A stretch of 64,000 nt of DNA from Neocallimastix lanati (nom. inval.) (Eukaryota; Neocallimastigomycota; Neocallimastigomycetes; Neocallimastigales; Neocallimastigaceae): positions 460,001-524,000 of the forward strand of contig JACVTC010000017.1 in NCBI GenBank assembly GCA_016946835.1, given 5' to 3'. Under the pieces are notes generated by a model, which worked only from the letters and a program-made list of their open reading frames with translations, searched no databases and was not told the DNA's origin. Shown here piece after piece: positions 1-13,346 of this stretch. Each line of letters opens with the position of its first letter. Position 1 is the first letter of the stretch. The translations under genes were made by a program, and so were the position numbers.

Positions 1-406
1 CTTATGGTAATTAATATTGAAATTCTTTTAAAAAAATTTTTTTTTTATTTTATTTTTTTTCTTTTTATTTTATTTGTTTTATATTTATTTATTTATTTAT
101 TTATTTATTATTAAAGACTTTAAAATTTTCTATTCATGTCATATTTCCTTCAATATAATAATATATAAATTCTTTTTTATTTTTTTCATTTTTTTTTTAT
201 ATATAAATTTAAAAAAATTGGTTTTTTAAAATATAATTTTTTTTTTTATATATTTTATATATTTAATAAAAATTTGATAAAAAAAAAAAAAGATGTCTAA
301 TGAAATTTTAATAATAAATATTATATATATATACATATTAATATTAAACACCTATACATTTTTAAAAATACATTTATTATTAATAAATTTCAAAATAAAA
401 TAATAG
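1..406. other. Upstream/intron DNA before the first identified Scc2 exon
   Basis: A/T-rich sequence with homopolymers. The first recognisable Scc2 exon begins after the TAG at 404-406 and needs one base from an upstream exon to be in phase. An ATG followed by a GTAATT donor-like site at 4-12 could end an exon entering from outside the window. The ATG at 293 runs into a stop within 17 codons and has no convincing donor. The true start codon is therefore unresolved and may lie outside the window. Confidence 0.45.
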
Positions 407-1430
407 ACATTAGTAGAATAAAAAACTTTAAACCAAGAAATTCACATTTTAGTTTATTAGAAGAAGAGGAAAGAAAAGCATTTCCATTTAAAAATGCTTC
501 GGAATTTTGTGATAGTTTAGGTAATACAGAACCTGGAAATGCTTTTCTCAGTACTCTGACTGATATGATAAATCCAATTAATGTGGATTTTGTGTAATAG
601 TTGATAATTATAATAAAAAAATTTTTTTTTTTTTTTTTGTTATTTTATTTTGCTTTATCATATATATTATTAAATATTATATAAAAGTCATAATAATAAT
701 AATAGAATTAATTATCTGGATTTTTAAATAACAAAAAAATATTTAATACTTTATTATTCATTATTATTTTATTATTAATTTTTTTTTTATTAAAATTTAA
801 TTCTTATTTTAATAGAAATGTAAAACAATTTGTTCAAAAAACAAAAAATGAACATCCAAGTTCACCACTACCAGCCAATTCAATACCTTATACTTTAGTA
901 AATCATGTTGTAAATACTATTAATAATAAACAAAAACCTATATCCACTTCTGAATTAGATATCAATCCAACCAAATATATAGAAAATTTGAAAAATAATC
1001 TTTCAAAGATATCAAATCCAGTAGTAATTAAGTCAGAAACAATTAAACCACCTACTGTTACTATCAACAACAACTATAATAATAACAACAACTACAATAA
1101 TAATTTTAATAGCAATAGTAATAATAATAGTAATAATTCTTATAAAAAGACAATACCAAAGAAAAATGAAACCTTTAATAAAAAGAAAAATAATAACAAA
1201 AATAAAACTAAAGAAAGTAAATTTAGTCAACAATATGCATTAAATTCAAGTCAATCCCAAGGATCATGTAATATATTAATATATAAAATAGATAAAATAA
1301 ATAAAAGTTATTCTAATTAATACTCATATTATCATTAATGTTATATTAATATTATTATTTAAATGTTTATATAAATTCATATTATATTGATTGATAAACA
1401 ATTATTAATATTGCCATATTTATTTATTAA

Positions 1431-1498
<68 letters not shown>

Positions 1499-3264
1499 TA
1501 AAAAAAGTTACTGATGTATTATCAAATGAAAATTCTTTTAATAATAAAAAAGAAACATCAACAGAAATATCAACACAAGTATCATCACAAGTATCAACTC
1601 CTGAAAAATCAATAAAAAGAGAAGAATTTAAATTTAAAAGTGATACCCCTGGTAATTCTTTTAATATTTTATATATATATATATTAATTTTATGAAATTA
1701 TTGAATTAGAACAATTTATTTAACAATATAAATTGAATAATATTAATATATATTGCAATTTAATAATAATTTTATTTATATATATATGTATATATTATTA
1801 TTATATTATATTATATTATATTTCATTTCATTTTATTTTTTTGTTATATTTTTTTGTTTTATTTATTTTTTTTTTTTTAAAATAACAAATAATTAATTAA
1901 TATCAACATAATAATATATAGAATCCGTAAAAACATGTTATAAATTATTCCATAAAATTGTTAAAGAAAGTAATGTAATTTCATCAGGAGAGGAATATTC
2001 AGAAACATTGATTTATTTTAATACCGATAATTTAATTTCAGATTCTACGCTTACAAAAATAAATTATTATATTCAAAAAGTTAATGAAAACCATCATTTG
2101 GGATTATTAATTGAAGCATTAGATGATACCGATCTATTAGGATCTATGCTTAGAATTTGTGAAAATAGAATAAATGATTGTGAAACTATGAAAATTAATA
2201 TTTTCCCAAAACTATTTGCTAATACTCATGATGAAAAACTATATAAAAAACAAAAAACAGAGAAAAAATCCGTCGTTGTTGATAACGATTCCATAGATAT
2301 TCAAAACGTTAATAAAGAGTTTAATTATGTTTTTGGACGTTTACTATGTAGTTTTGATGCTTGTATATTTGGATTTTCCATTATGTGTGGTGGTGCTTCC
2401 GAGGAAGCGATGGGAAAAGGTTTTGAAAAATTATCAAAAAAGTATTATTCAGAAGAATTTATGAGTGCCACGTTCAATTTAATAAAATTGGCGTTATCTG
2501 AACTTATATACCCCACCATTGAACTTTTTTCAATTTCAAATGAAACGATCAATACAAATCAACGATTAAAACTATTAAAAAAGGAAGTTTTAAAGCCTGC
2601 CGTTAAAAAAAATATTATTTATATTTCTACAAGAATATCAAATCTCATGAATGGCATGAATAAATTGATCACTACCGAAAGTTTAAATGATATGGTATTA
2701 ATTACTATTTGTTATACTAGTTTAGGTCCATTTTTTGTTGATTCTTTAGCCAATACTGATGTCACTTTTGGTTTAAAAACCATTCAAATGGAAAGTATGA
2801 ATCTATTGATTACAATGTTTATTAAATTTCCAAAAAATAGAGGTTTAATTTTAAATGAATGTTTATCTAATATTTTAAAAACAAAGTCAAAATCAGGTAA
2901 ATCTAAAAATCTTTTTAAGATAGAAAATGGAGAATCCATTCAAATGATTTCTGCTTTAATTATGCAATTGATTCAAAGTTGTAGTCAAAATGATGAGTTG
3001 AAAACCTTGGCTGAGGAAGCCATACATAAATTCACTAAATTAGGTAAAATCTATAAGAAACAAAAACGTATTGAAGATATTCAACAAAGTGATGGGGATT
3101 TCGGTAAAAAGAAAGATAATCCAATTAATGAAAAATTTATTAGTGAATTTATTACAATATCTAAAGAGGTAAAAATAATGTATATATATATATATATATA
3201 TACACTTATATATATATCTTTATATTTGAAAAAAAATATATATATATATATATCTTTATATTTG

Positions 3265-3295
<31 letters not shown>

Positions 3296-4702
3296 TATAT
3301 CTTTATATTGAAACAAAAAAAATGAAAAATGAAAAATGAAACAAAAAATAATCTAATATTTATTAATGTTTTTTTTTTTTTTTATTTTTTAAACTTTATA
3401 ATTAAATACTATTTTTTTTTTTTTTATAAATTTTATTATGTTCTTTTTTATATTGTGATTGTACAAAAAATAAAAAAATATTTGATACAATTATAATATT
3501 ATATTATATGAATATAAATAAACTTAATATTATATTATAGTTAGAAAATAAAACAAAGGAAATAAATGAACAAATTAATAAATATATACAACAAATATTA
3601 GGTTATTTAATTAATCGATCATTCTATACGGAAACTCTTAATCATACTTCGTCACCTTCTAAAAGGCGTCTTTCAAAATTAGATTCATCTAATGAAATAG
3701 AATATCGTAACTTTTTAAGTAATTTCCTTAATGACGTTTTAGAAGTATTGGATAGGCCAGAATGGCCTTCTGCTTCTATTATTCTTGTAACCTTTTGTAC
3801 ATTGGTAAACATCAACATTATTAATATTATTTATTTATTTATTTATATATTTATATATTTATTTATTATTTATTTTATTATTATTTATTATTATTTATTA
3901 TTATTTATTATTATGTATTATTATAATGTATTATTACTTATTATTATTTTATAAATTAAAATAAAAAAATGTAAATTTTTATTCATTTTAATAAAATTAA
4001 ATGATTTTTATATTTTATTATAATATAACTTATATATCAAGATAATACAAGTTGAAGAAAAAAAGAACGTTATCGATGTGAAAACAACTATTATTTCTTA
4101 TTATGGACAAATATTGGGAAAATTACGAAAAAGAATATCTGTACTTAATAATTACCCAAATAGAGCAGTTGTTAAAAGTATCAGGAATATAAAAACTATT
4201 ACAAAAAATAATGATGAAGTAATAAAACAATTTCTATTATGTATTTGGAATTCTCAATTATTAATATTGGAATGGTTAAATGAAAGGGTTGCTGAAGATA
4301 AATTTTGTGTTGTATGGTTTATCTTATTATTTATTTATTTATTTATTTATTTTATTTATTTTTTAAAATTAATTAATTATTAATACTATTATTATTATTA
4401 TTATTATTATCATTATATATTTATATTTTATTTATTTATTAATAAATTATTGACTTTTATATATAAATATATTAATTTTTAGCATTCAAAATACTTTAAT
4501 ATAATGAAATGGTGTAATTCGCTTATTCCTCAATTAATATCATTCTTGAATGACGGCTGTTCAAATTTTCATTTTTCTGAGATTATAAGATTATGTAGAA
4601 AAATATTAATAGAATATTGCAAATATTTAACATTGTCAGAAAAGTAATTATTTTAAATAATAATATTTAATCGTATTAAAAATTTTTATTATTAATATTA
4701 TC

Positions 4703-4769
<67 letters not shown>

Positions 4770-6886
4770 TGTATTAATATTTAAATACTAATTTTAATTT
4801 TTTTTTTTTTTATTATTATTAATTTATAATTATTAATATTGTTATATTTATTATTATCATTAATATTATCAAATATATATTAATTATATTTTAATAAATA
4901 AAGATCTTCATCTATTCCAGTTATTGATATTTTTGAATATGTTGATGATGAAAATTTAGATATAACTTCAAATATTATTGAAGATGTAACACAAGAAAAT
5001 ACAAAAAATGAAAATATAAAGAAATATGATAATATTCAAGTGATGAAAAATATAATTAAAAAATATTTTAATTCACCGCTTGATCTCATACCCATATCTA
5101 TTCTTTTATCTTCAAATGAGCCTATTTATCAATTATATGACGTATTATTCCAACGAATTGTATTTTTATTAGATTCAGTACATGTCAGTGTACGTTCCAA
5201 GGTTTTAAAAAGTATTCAAATTATTGTTAATGAAGATTATGAAGTATTGATGCAACCACAAATTGCTTCTACAGTAATACATTGTATTCAAGATTCCAGT
5301 GCAGTCGTAAGAGATGCCGCCATTGAACTGATCGGAAAGTATTTGATATATTCAGATTCTGCTTTGAATTTCTCTGAAATTAAAAAACAGTACTATAAGG
5401 TAGTTACAGATCGTATTCTCGATATTGGTATTAATGTTAGAAAAAGGGTTATTAAGCTTTTAAAAGATATTTTTATTAATACAAAATATGAAGATTTCAT
5501 AACTAATAAAGAAATGTTAAAGGACATTTGTCGGAAAATATTGAAAAGAACAACCGATGAAGAACGGAGTGTTAGAGAATTGGCATTAAAGTCTATTCAA
5601 GAAATTTGGTTCAGTTCTTTCTTTTCACCTGAATTAACAGCAATTGAAAATTTAAAAAATAATTTATCTTCACTATCGATACTTTCTTCCTCAAATACTA
5701 ATTCCTCTATGGTTCATAGTAATTCAATGATTGATGAAGTAAATGGATTTACAAAAGAAACATTAGATGATAAGGAAGAAAAAATTAAAGATATGATTCC
5801 ATCCTATACCTCTTTAACTACCCAAACTAAGAATGAAATAAAATATAGAGTGGAGATGCTATCTGTGATGGCCGATTCCGATCTTACTGGAAATACTATA
5901 AATAAATGTATTTCTAGTAAATATAATTTAAATATAGGAGTCATTGATGATGACAAACAAAATGTTTCCACTAATAATAAAAATAAATTAAATACTGAGA
6001 ATTCAAATTCTCTAGCAAAAATAGCTGCTCAAAATGAAAATAAAATTAAATTTCCAATACCTACTCTATTAGTTTATGGCATCAGTAATTTAATTGTTGA
6101 ATGTTTAGTTGATCAATTAATTGATTTAGAAGGGGATGACTCTCCAGAGGCTAAAAAGGATCCTAAAGCAATTGTATTATATATATATTTTATTTTATAT
6201 ATATATATATATATATATTTTATTTTTTTAATAATAATAATGATGATGATATTATAAAAGTTATTTAAATTATATATATATATATCTCAATATTTTATTT
6301 ATTAATATTTAATTATTTATAACAAATTATTATTTTATTTAATTCTATATTTATAATATATAACATTTTATATAATAATAGAACGAAAAAATAAATAATT
6401 GCTTAAATCTTTTATATCAATTTAGTAGAGCTAAGCCAGAATTATTAGCAAACCATATTGTTACATTACAATCATATTTCCATCCAAGCTCTGTAAGATA
6501 TTATTAAATATATGTTAGGAATAATATATAATTTATACTTTTTTAGCATATATATAAATTAGATTTAGTATTTTCAAATAATAAAAATAATTTTATTTTT
6601 TTTATGCATAAAATATTAAAAGAATCAAAGCGCTATGGATAAGAACATTTTAAGATCAATTATTATGATCTATAAGAATTCCATTAGTTACGCCAAGAAT
6701 TATGATCCAAATGTATTGAAACAAGTAGAACAAGATTTAGAATTTATGATACATCGACAAGGAACAGCTATTGTTCAAGCGGCAATTCCATGTTTATGTA
6801 CTATTATAGAAAATGTTACTTTTAACTATAATAGAATTCTAAATCTATTAAAATGTTGTTTAGGTATTTACAAAAAAAAAAAAAAA

Positions 6887-6920
<34 letters not shown>

Positions 6921-7267
6921 TAACATTAAGTAGATAATATGTTAAATAAAAAAAATTAAATTATAATAAATTATTATTACAATTCATAGTATTATTAATT
7001 ATTTTCTAATAATTTATTATAACAATAAAATTATTTATATTATATATTTATTTATTCAACTCTTTATTATTATTTTTATTATATCAATTATTATTATTAA
7101 ATTTAATATGATAGATTTCTTAAAAGACAAATATGATGCCATGGTAAAAACTAAAAACTTTAAAATTAATCAAGTAGCAGGTTATATAAGATGTTTTATT
7201 GTTTCTGGGTTGGTAATTCGTGAGTCTAATTTTGATAATATTCCAGAAAATAGAAAAAGTAAGGAAT

Positions 7268-7323
<56 letters not shown>

Positions 7324-8926
7324 ATATAATATTAATAAAATAAAAATACAAAAAATTAATAATAAAATATATATATATGATATTATAATGATAAATATAA
7401 TTATAGAAAATATTTTACCACAGTATAAATATTTAATTGAAAAAGTACCTATAAATTATTAAAATTTAATTTAAAAACTTTTGATCTTATTTATTTATGT
7501 GTTAATTTTTATTTTTACAAATATTTAATATATATATATATATATTTAAAATATTTTTAGGATTATATTAAAACTATCTATCAAATTTTAATAAATTATT
7601 TAAGTAAAGTATTTTCACCAATTATAAGAAGATGTGCATTAGAAAATATAGGTAATTAATTATATTTTAATATAAATATATATATTTAAATGAAATGTAA
7701 TGGATATGATATTATAGTATATATTGTCCATAATAATATTATTAATATATTAATGATATTAAATAATCTTAAATTTTTATTACTATTATTTATTAAGGTC
7801 ATATATTTATTGTATATCCACGTTTAATGTTAGATCAAACCTCCATTAAACTTATGAATGAAATTTTTAAAAATAATGATTCAGCCTTAAAAGTCAATTT
7901 ATTAAATATCTATTTTGATTATTTAAGTATTGATCATAAAGAAGAAGAAAAAGAAGGAGAGAAAGGTTTATACATTGATATATAATAGTATAATTTAATT
8001 AATATATTAGTTATTTAAATATAGATATATATCTAATAGTATTTTTTTATTTTAATCTAATTAATTGATAAATTATTATAATTATTATTATTAATATTAT
8101 TGCTATTAAATTTAATTATTAAATTAATAGAAACAAATAAAAAGGAAAAGAAAAATATTGATGTCAAATTATTAGTAGGTATTACCGATGAGATTGTTGA
8201 TATGGGGTATGTTTTAAACAAAAATAATAGTATAGAAAAGATATAATTATATTTATAATTATTTATATATAAAATTTATTAATTTTAATATTATTTTATA
8301 AATATATATATATATTTAATTATATCAATTTAATAGTATAAACAGTGCTTTAATGCAACAGTTTTTATCAGAAATTTTAAAATGTTTATTTACTAATGAT
8401 ATCAATCTAAAGACTGCTTCATTTGATGTTTTATATGTTATCCTTGAGCAAGGTTTAGTTCATCCATTAAAGGTAAAAAAAAAAAAAAAAATAATTATTT
8501 ATTCTACATATCTAATAATATATACATACTTATTACATTTGTACATTCATATGAATTTATATATTATTGAATATATATATATATATATAACCATAATTTA
8601 TTATTTATAAAAGTGTATTCCATATGTTGTAGCATTTGAAACTTGTACAGAAAAGAATTTAAGGGATAGGGCAATAAAATTGCATAAAAGCTTAACTGAA
8701 AAACATGCTTCATTTATCCACAGTAAAAACAGTATTTGTGTATATAAAACATATGCATATCAACTTATTCTTTTGAATAACGATGAGAAAAATATTAAAG
8801 GTAGATAATAAAACAAATAAATAAAAAAAATATATATATATATAAATATATAAATATATATATATAAATATAAATATTGTTAATAATAATAACTATATCA
8901 ACAACAACAATAACAACAACAATAAC

Positions 8927-8977
<51 letters not shown>

Positions 8978-9949
8978 TAATATTCATAAAAATTCTAATT
9001 ATATTCTTTATATATATAAATAGGTTATAGAATATATAATAATGAATATGTAGAAGCTTTACTTACACCAATGTTTAATATCATTCGTGATAAAAGGACT
9101 AAACGTAACGAATTCTTAACAAATTTAGTTAAAACATGTGATCAACATGAAAAAACAGTTAGTATAGTTTTATTCAATTTATTTAACCAAATTTAAGATG
9201 CAAATTAATAAATAATTGTATAAATATATATATGTAGAATTTTAATTAATTAATTAATTATTTAATAATAAATTTTTATATATATAGTTTAATAGATACT
9301 ATAGTCGATATATTATTGAAAATTTGGCTACACTTGAATATAAAACTCAAGAAGAAATTTTACTTGTTATCTATCTTATTCAACCTATCTTAGCAGAACA
9401 AGGGCAAACTTTATTAGAATTTATTGATCGATGGGAAGAAAAGAAAAAATCTTATTCAATATTATCAGATAAAGGTATTTATTAATATAGTATATAATAT
9501 AAAATTCTTATTAAAAATTTATTGTTTTATTATTATTAATTTATATTAATTAATATTTAATAATATTTTTAATTTATAATAATAAATAATAAATAATATA
9601 AAATATATATGTAATGATAGAATTAAAACAGTTAAATGATTATACAAAAATTGCATTTATTTCAGGTTTATTACAACTTCTTAGAAATCATTTAAAGTGG
9701 CTTTATGGAATTACCGAATTACGGTGTACTAATTTCAAACCTAATAAGGTCACCAAAACATCTGAAAAACAAGTGAATAGATTATACCAATTAAATATGT
9801 TTTCTTATTCATCTATACCACCATTCGAATATGATTCCAAGAATCAACATCAAATGATATCTATTATAAAGAAAATTATTTCATTATACAAACATGATTT
9901 ACTTTCAGTAAATGAATTTAAAGATAATAATAATGATATGATTTTATAA
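407..9949 (+). CDS. SCC2: Cohesin-loading factor Scc2/NIPBL (Nipped-B), 20 exons, 5' end incomplete
   Basis: Scc2/NIPBL with Scc4/MAU2 loads cohesin onto chromatin in the nucleus. Exons by GT-AG and phase: 407-593, 816-1267, 1508-1651, 1922-3168, 3541-3804, 4042-4311, 4483-4643, 4904-6173, 6382-6492, 6623-6863, 7115-7258, 7407-7444, 7561-7651, 7798-7965, 8131-8206, 8337-8472, 8614-8800, 9024-9157, 9288-9474, 9621-9949; about 1945 residues. The N-terminal part has an SPLPANSIPYTLVNHVV stretch resembling the MAU2-binding segment of NIPBL, then an Asn-rich linker. The large exon at 4904-6173 carries the cohesin HEAT signature (DSSAVVRDAAIELIGKYL, RILDIGINVRKRVIKLLKDI, DEERSVRELALKSIQEIWF). Later exons match the Nipped-B C-terminal region (LEQGLVHPLK; FISGLLQLLRNHLKWLYG). 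The first exon is partial, and the microexon at 7407-7444 is inferred from phase. The end of exon 6 could be 4311 or 4316; phase favours 4311. Family assignment is firm. Confidence 0.9.
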
Positions 9950-10400
9950 GAAAAAAAATAATAATAATATAAACATAAACATATTTAAACTTTTTAATTA
10001 ATATATAATTTATTTTTTAATATTATTCTTTTTTCTATTATTATTATTATTATTATTTTCACTTTTTTTTTTTTTTCATTATATATTTACTTTTATAAAA
10101 TTATATATCTGTACTCTATTATTATTATTAATATTATTATTATTATTATTATTATAATTATTTTTTTTTTTTTTTTTTTTTTTTTTAGTTTTATTTATTA
10201 ATATAAATTAATAATAATAATAATAATAATTATAGATTTAATATATCAATTATTTAAAACAATTTACTTTTTATTTTTATATAATTAATAAATAAAAATA
10301 AAATAGAGTATATAATTTCCTTTTTTATATATATAAAAATTTGTTTATTTATGATCATTATTATAACAAAAAAATAATATTTAATATTACAAAATTAATT

Positions 10401-10449
<49 letters not shown>

Positions 10450-10624
10450 TAATAATAAAACTATATTTTCTAAGACCAAAAAATAGATTATAAAATAGTT
10501 ATACAGGAGTGTTTATATTTTAAATTATAACATATAAATTTAAAAATGCAAGTTTTTTTTTTTTAATTTATTTATTTATTTTATTCAATTAAAAATTATT
10601 TATATTAATTTATTTAAATTTTAG
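9950..10624. other. Intergenic A/T desert 3' of Scc2
   Basis: ATT/AAT microsatellite (for example 10400-10445) and T-runs. This is probably 3' UTR and terminator DNA of Scc2, or an alternative last intron (see the candidate exon at 10627). No gene is seen. Confidence 0.6.
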
Positions 10625-10626
10625 AG

Positions 10627-10680
10627 GAGTTATTTGGTAGAAAAGGTGAAAGATCAACGAACGACGAACAGGAATTTTAA
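10627..10680 (+). other. Candidate alternative 3'-terminal exon of Scc2
   Basis: This small island has coding-like composition inside the desert. A TTTTAG acceptor ends at 10624 with a second AG at 10625-10626. From GAG at 10627 the frame reads ELFGRKGERSTNDEQEF and then a stop at 10678-10680. The last Scc2 exon contains a strong in-phase donor (GTAAAT at 9908). Splicing 9907 to 10627 would replace the last 13 residues of the main form. A second stretch after TTTCAG (10770-10805) reads FPPKKR-stop but has no GT donor before it. Only transcript data could show use; it may be chance. Confidence 0.25.
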
Positions 10681-10800
10681 AGATATCATATTATTCTCTA
10701 AAATCTAAAATTAATTTTTATTTTTATTATTGTTATTTTTATTATTTTAATTTTTTATTTTTAATTTTTTTTTTTTTTCAGAATTTCCTCCAAAGAAAAG

Positions 10801-10849
10801 ATGATTGCCCCGCTCTTCTCTTATACCTGTATATGATAAGGGCAATCAT
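10801..10849. other. Hairpin in a relatively GC-rich island
   Basis: A perfect 10-bp inverted repeat (ATGATTGCCC at 10801-10810, GGGCAATCAT at 10840-10849) flanks a 29-nt pyrimidine-rich loop containing CGCTCTTCTC. It stands out because the surroundings are almost pure A/T. No snoRNA, snRNA or tRNA signature is recognised. It could be a structured RNA, a 3'-end signal or a transposon relic. Confidence 0.4.
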
Positions 10850-10898
10850 TTATTTTTTCATAATTTATAATTTATTAATATTATTATTAATATTATTA

Positions 10899-10952
<54 letters not shown>

Positions 10953-11233
10953 ATTTATTTCTTTATTATTTTTACTCTATATTAATTTGTTCTTCTTTAA
11001 TTAAATAAATATATAATTTAATCTTATAATTATTTACTTATCATTCAAACTTTATGTATAATATTTTTTTTTATAATTAATAAATATAATTATAAATAAA
11101 TGTTTAATATGTTTTATTATAGTACTATATTAGATTTATAACAAATATTAATACCAATATTTCTAATAATAATAATAATAATAATAATAAATTCTTTAAT
11201 AATTTAATCAATTTGTAAATTTCTGAAAAAAAA

Positions 11234-11267
<34 letters not shown>

Positions 11268-11798
11268 TATAATAAAAATATATATTTTATTAATATATTT
11301 TATTTAAATATATATATATACTTTTTATATAAATATATAAAATAAAAACATTTATTATTTATTTTTTATAAATTAAATATAAACTTGATTGATTATAGTT
11401 GTATTTAAAATAATAATATTGAATTTTTTAAAAGGTAATTATTTTTTTTTTATTTTTTATTAAATATAATAATAATATAATTATTTAACATTAAAATTAT
11501 ATTGTTAAATTAAATAATAATTAAGGTTATATTGATAATATGCTTTTTAAATTTTATTGATATAAATTACATGTAATAATAGATATTTGAATAATAGATT
11601 CTTCTTAAATAAATAAATAATAATAATAATATAATAAATAATATATATAAAATATATTTCGGATTGAGTTAGTTCAAATAGAATAAGAATCTCAATATAA
11701 GAGACTATAAAATATTTATTAAACTAATTAATTAATATTTAATTGTAAAAATTAGAATAATTTTTATTAATAAAAATAATACTTTAAATAAAAACTTA
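10850..11798. other. Intergenic A/T desert
   Basis: It contains a T-run of about 40 nt near 10905-10946, an A-run followed by (AT)n near 11227-11270, and AAT repeats. A slightly more complex stretch at 11655-11710 may belong to the retroelement downstream. No gene is seen. Confidence 0.6.
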
Positions 11799-11972
11799 AT
11801 GTTTAAAATTATACTAAAAAATAAATATTCCCATAAAAATACTTCTGAAACAAGTTCTGCTTTATCTACCCCTACAGTATCTTTAGGAAATAAAAATGAA
11901 ACATCTTCTTCAGAAAATGAGGAAAATCTCGAAAAAGACTATATGTCAGAGATCCCATCCAAAATAATTTAA
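11799..11972 (+). pseudogene. Possible copia pol linker remnant (57 codons)
   Basis: A short open frame rich in Ser, Thr, Glu and Asn (SETSSALSTPTVSLGN, ENEENLEKDYMSEIPSK) lies about 1.2 kb upstream of a copia-type 3' LTR on the same strand. Copia polyproteins have a similar low-complexity acidic linker between integrase and reverse transcriptase, so I infer a remnant of that linker. No catalytic motif is visible in it, and the assignment rests mainly on position. Confidence 0.35.
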
Positions 11973-13139
11973 AATATAATATCCGAAATATTCAAGGGAA
12001 ATATAATAGAATGACAATTCTTAGTATGAAATGGGAGCATTCTAACAATAATAGTATTATTAAACTTACCATGAAATGGGTTTAGATAATAACTTATTCA
12101 GTATAATCATAATGCAAACCTTCCTGATGAAAGAAATAATAAAATAATAAATGTAACCATAAGTTATATATGAATGGATCATGCTTATCCATCCACAAAT
12201 TATACTTATTGATTGCAAAGTATTTTAAAGTTATAATTATTAAACTTCTATCATTAATATTTTAATGATGAAAAAATTTATATATATAAAATCCTATTAG
12301 AAATTTGGATTTTAGGGAGAATAGGCGATAATAACACAAAAATCATAAAATATTTTAAAAAAAAAAAAGTCACTTAACTGATTCTTTGAGATGATTATTT
12401 AAAAATAATATTTATCTTGGAAATGAATAAAATAACCTAATAGGGAAAATTAGTAAAAATTAATCTATAAGAAAAAATTAATTGAAAGATAGAATCTTAA
12501 TCAATTATGAAATGACTTACATTATATACTAATAAGTTTACATAGTTAAAAATAGTATAATTAGTTATAAATGAAATAAATTTTTAAAACCCCTTAAGAT
12601 TATAATTCATCAAGTACACCGATATATAGTTAACAATATATTTTAATAGTTATTGCTATAACTACAAAGTGAATAAATATATAAAAGTTATTAATTATCT
12701 TCAAAGCGGATTATATTTGTAATTGATGTAAAACCCAATATATAGGAGGTATTCACACAAATTGAAATGATATAATATCACCCTTCAAGAGAAAGGTTTC
12801 CATCATATAAATAACAATATATAAACTATGTATTATAAGAGATGTTTTAGATATATCTAATATTAATGGTGTAATAATATTAAATACTTAGTTTTTAGGG
12901 GGAAATTATAAGATTATATGTATAATTAACAAATTATTTTAGCAATATTTAAATTAAATTAAATAATTAAAATAATGTTAAAATTATTTTATTCATGTAA
13001 AATTAAAGATTAATTTAGAATAGAAATAAATAATAGTTTAATAATAACAAGTTATATTATAAAATAGGATAATTTTATATACATATATTCACCAGTAAAC
13101 CAATTTATTCATTACTGAATAACTAGGTTTAAGGGGGAA
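11973..13139 (+). mobile_element. Decayed internal region of a Ty1/copia-like retrotransposon
   Basis: This stretch is less repetitive than the surrounding desert but full of stops in all frames. Its last 60 bases (ending CTAGGTTTAAGGGGGAA at about 13139) are a polypurine tract directly before an LTR. The same 60 bases occur, reverse-complemented, at the right end of the window before another LTR. I infer a heavily mutated, probably deleted copia internal region. No 5' LTR was found upstream. Confidence 0.55.
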
Positions 13140-13346
13140 TGTTAGAATATGTGAAATGTATGAAAAATAAGCTTCAAATTGTATTGAAAAATATTGTAAT
13201 ATAATTAATGTATAAGCTACGGTGTAATATAAAAACATAATATAAAAACATACCAGTTTGAATAATTAAATGCTAGTAACTCTTTATAATAAAATATATT
13301 AATAAAATTGATAAAATTATAAACCATAAATTCCTGACTCTTAACA
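13140..13346 (+). repeat. Copia-type 3' LTR (207 bp)
   Basis: It begins TGTTAGAATATGTGAAATG right after the polypurine tract and ends CCTGACTCTTAACA, giving the expected TG...CA ends. The first 30 and last 90 bases match the reverse complement of 63785-63944 at most positions, so this is a dispersed repeat family. The middle differs by insertions and deletions. Confidence 0.8.
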
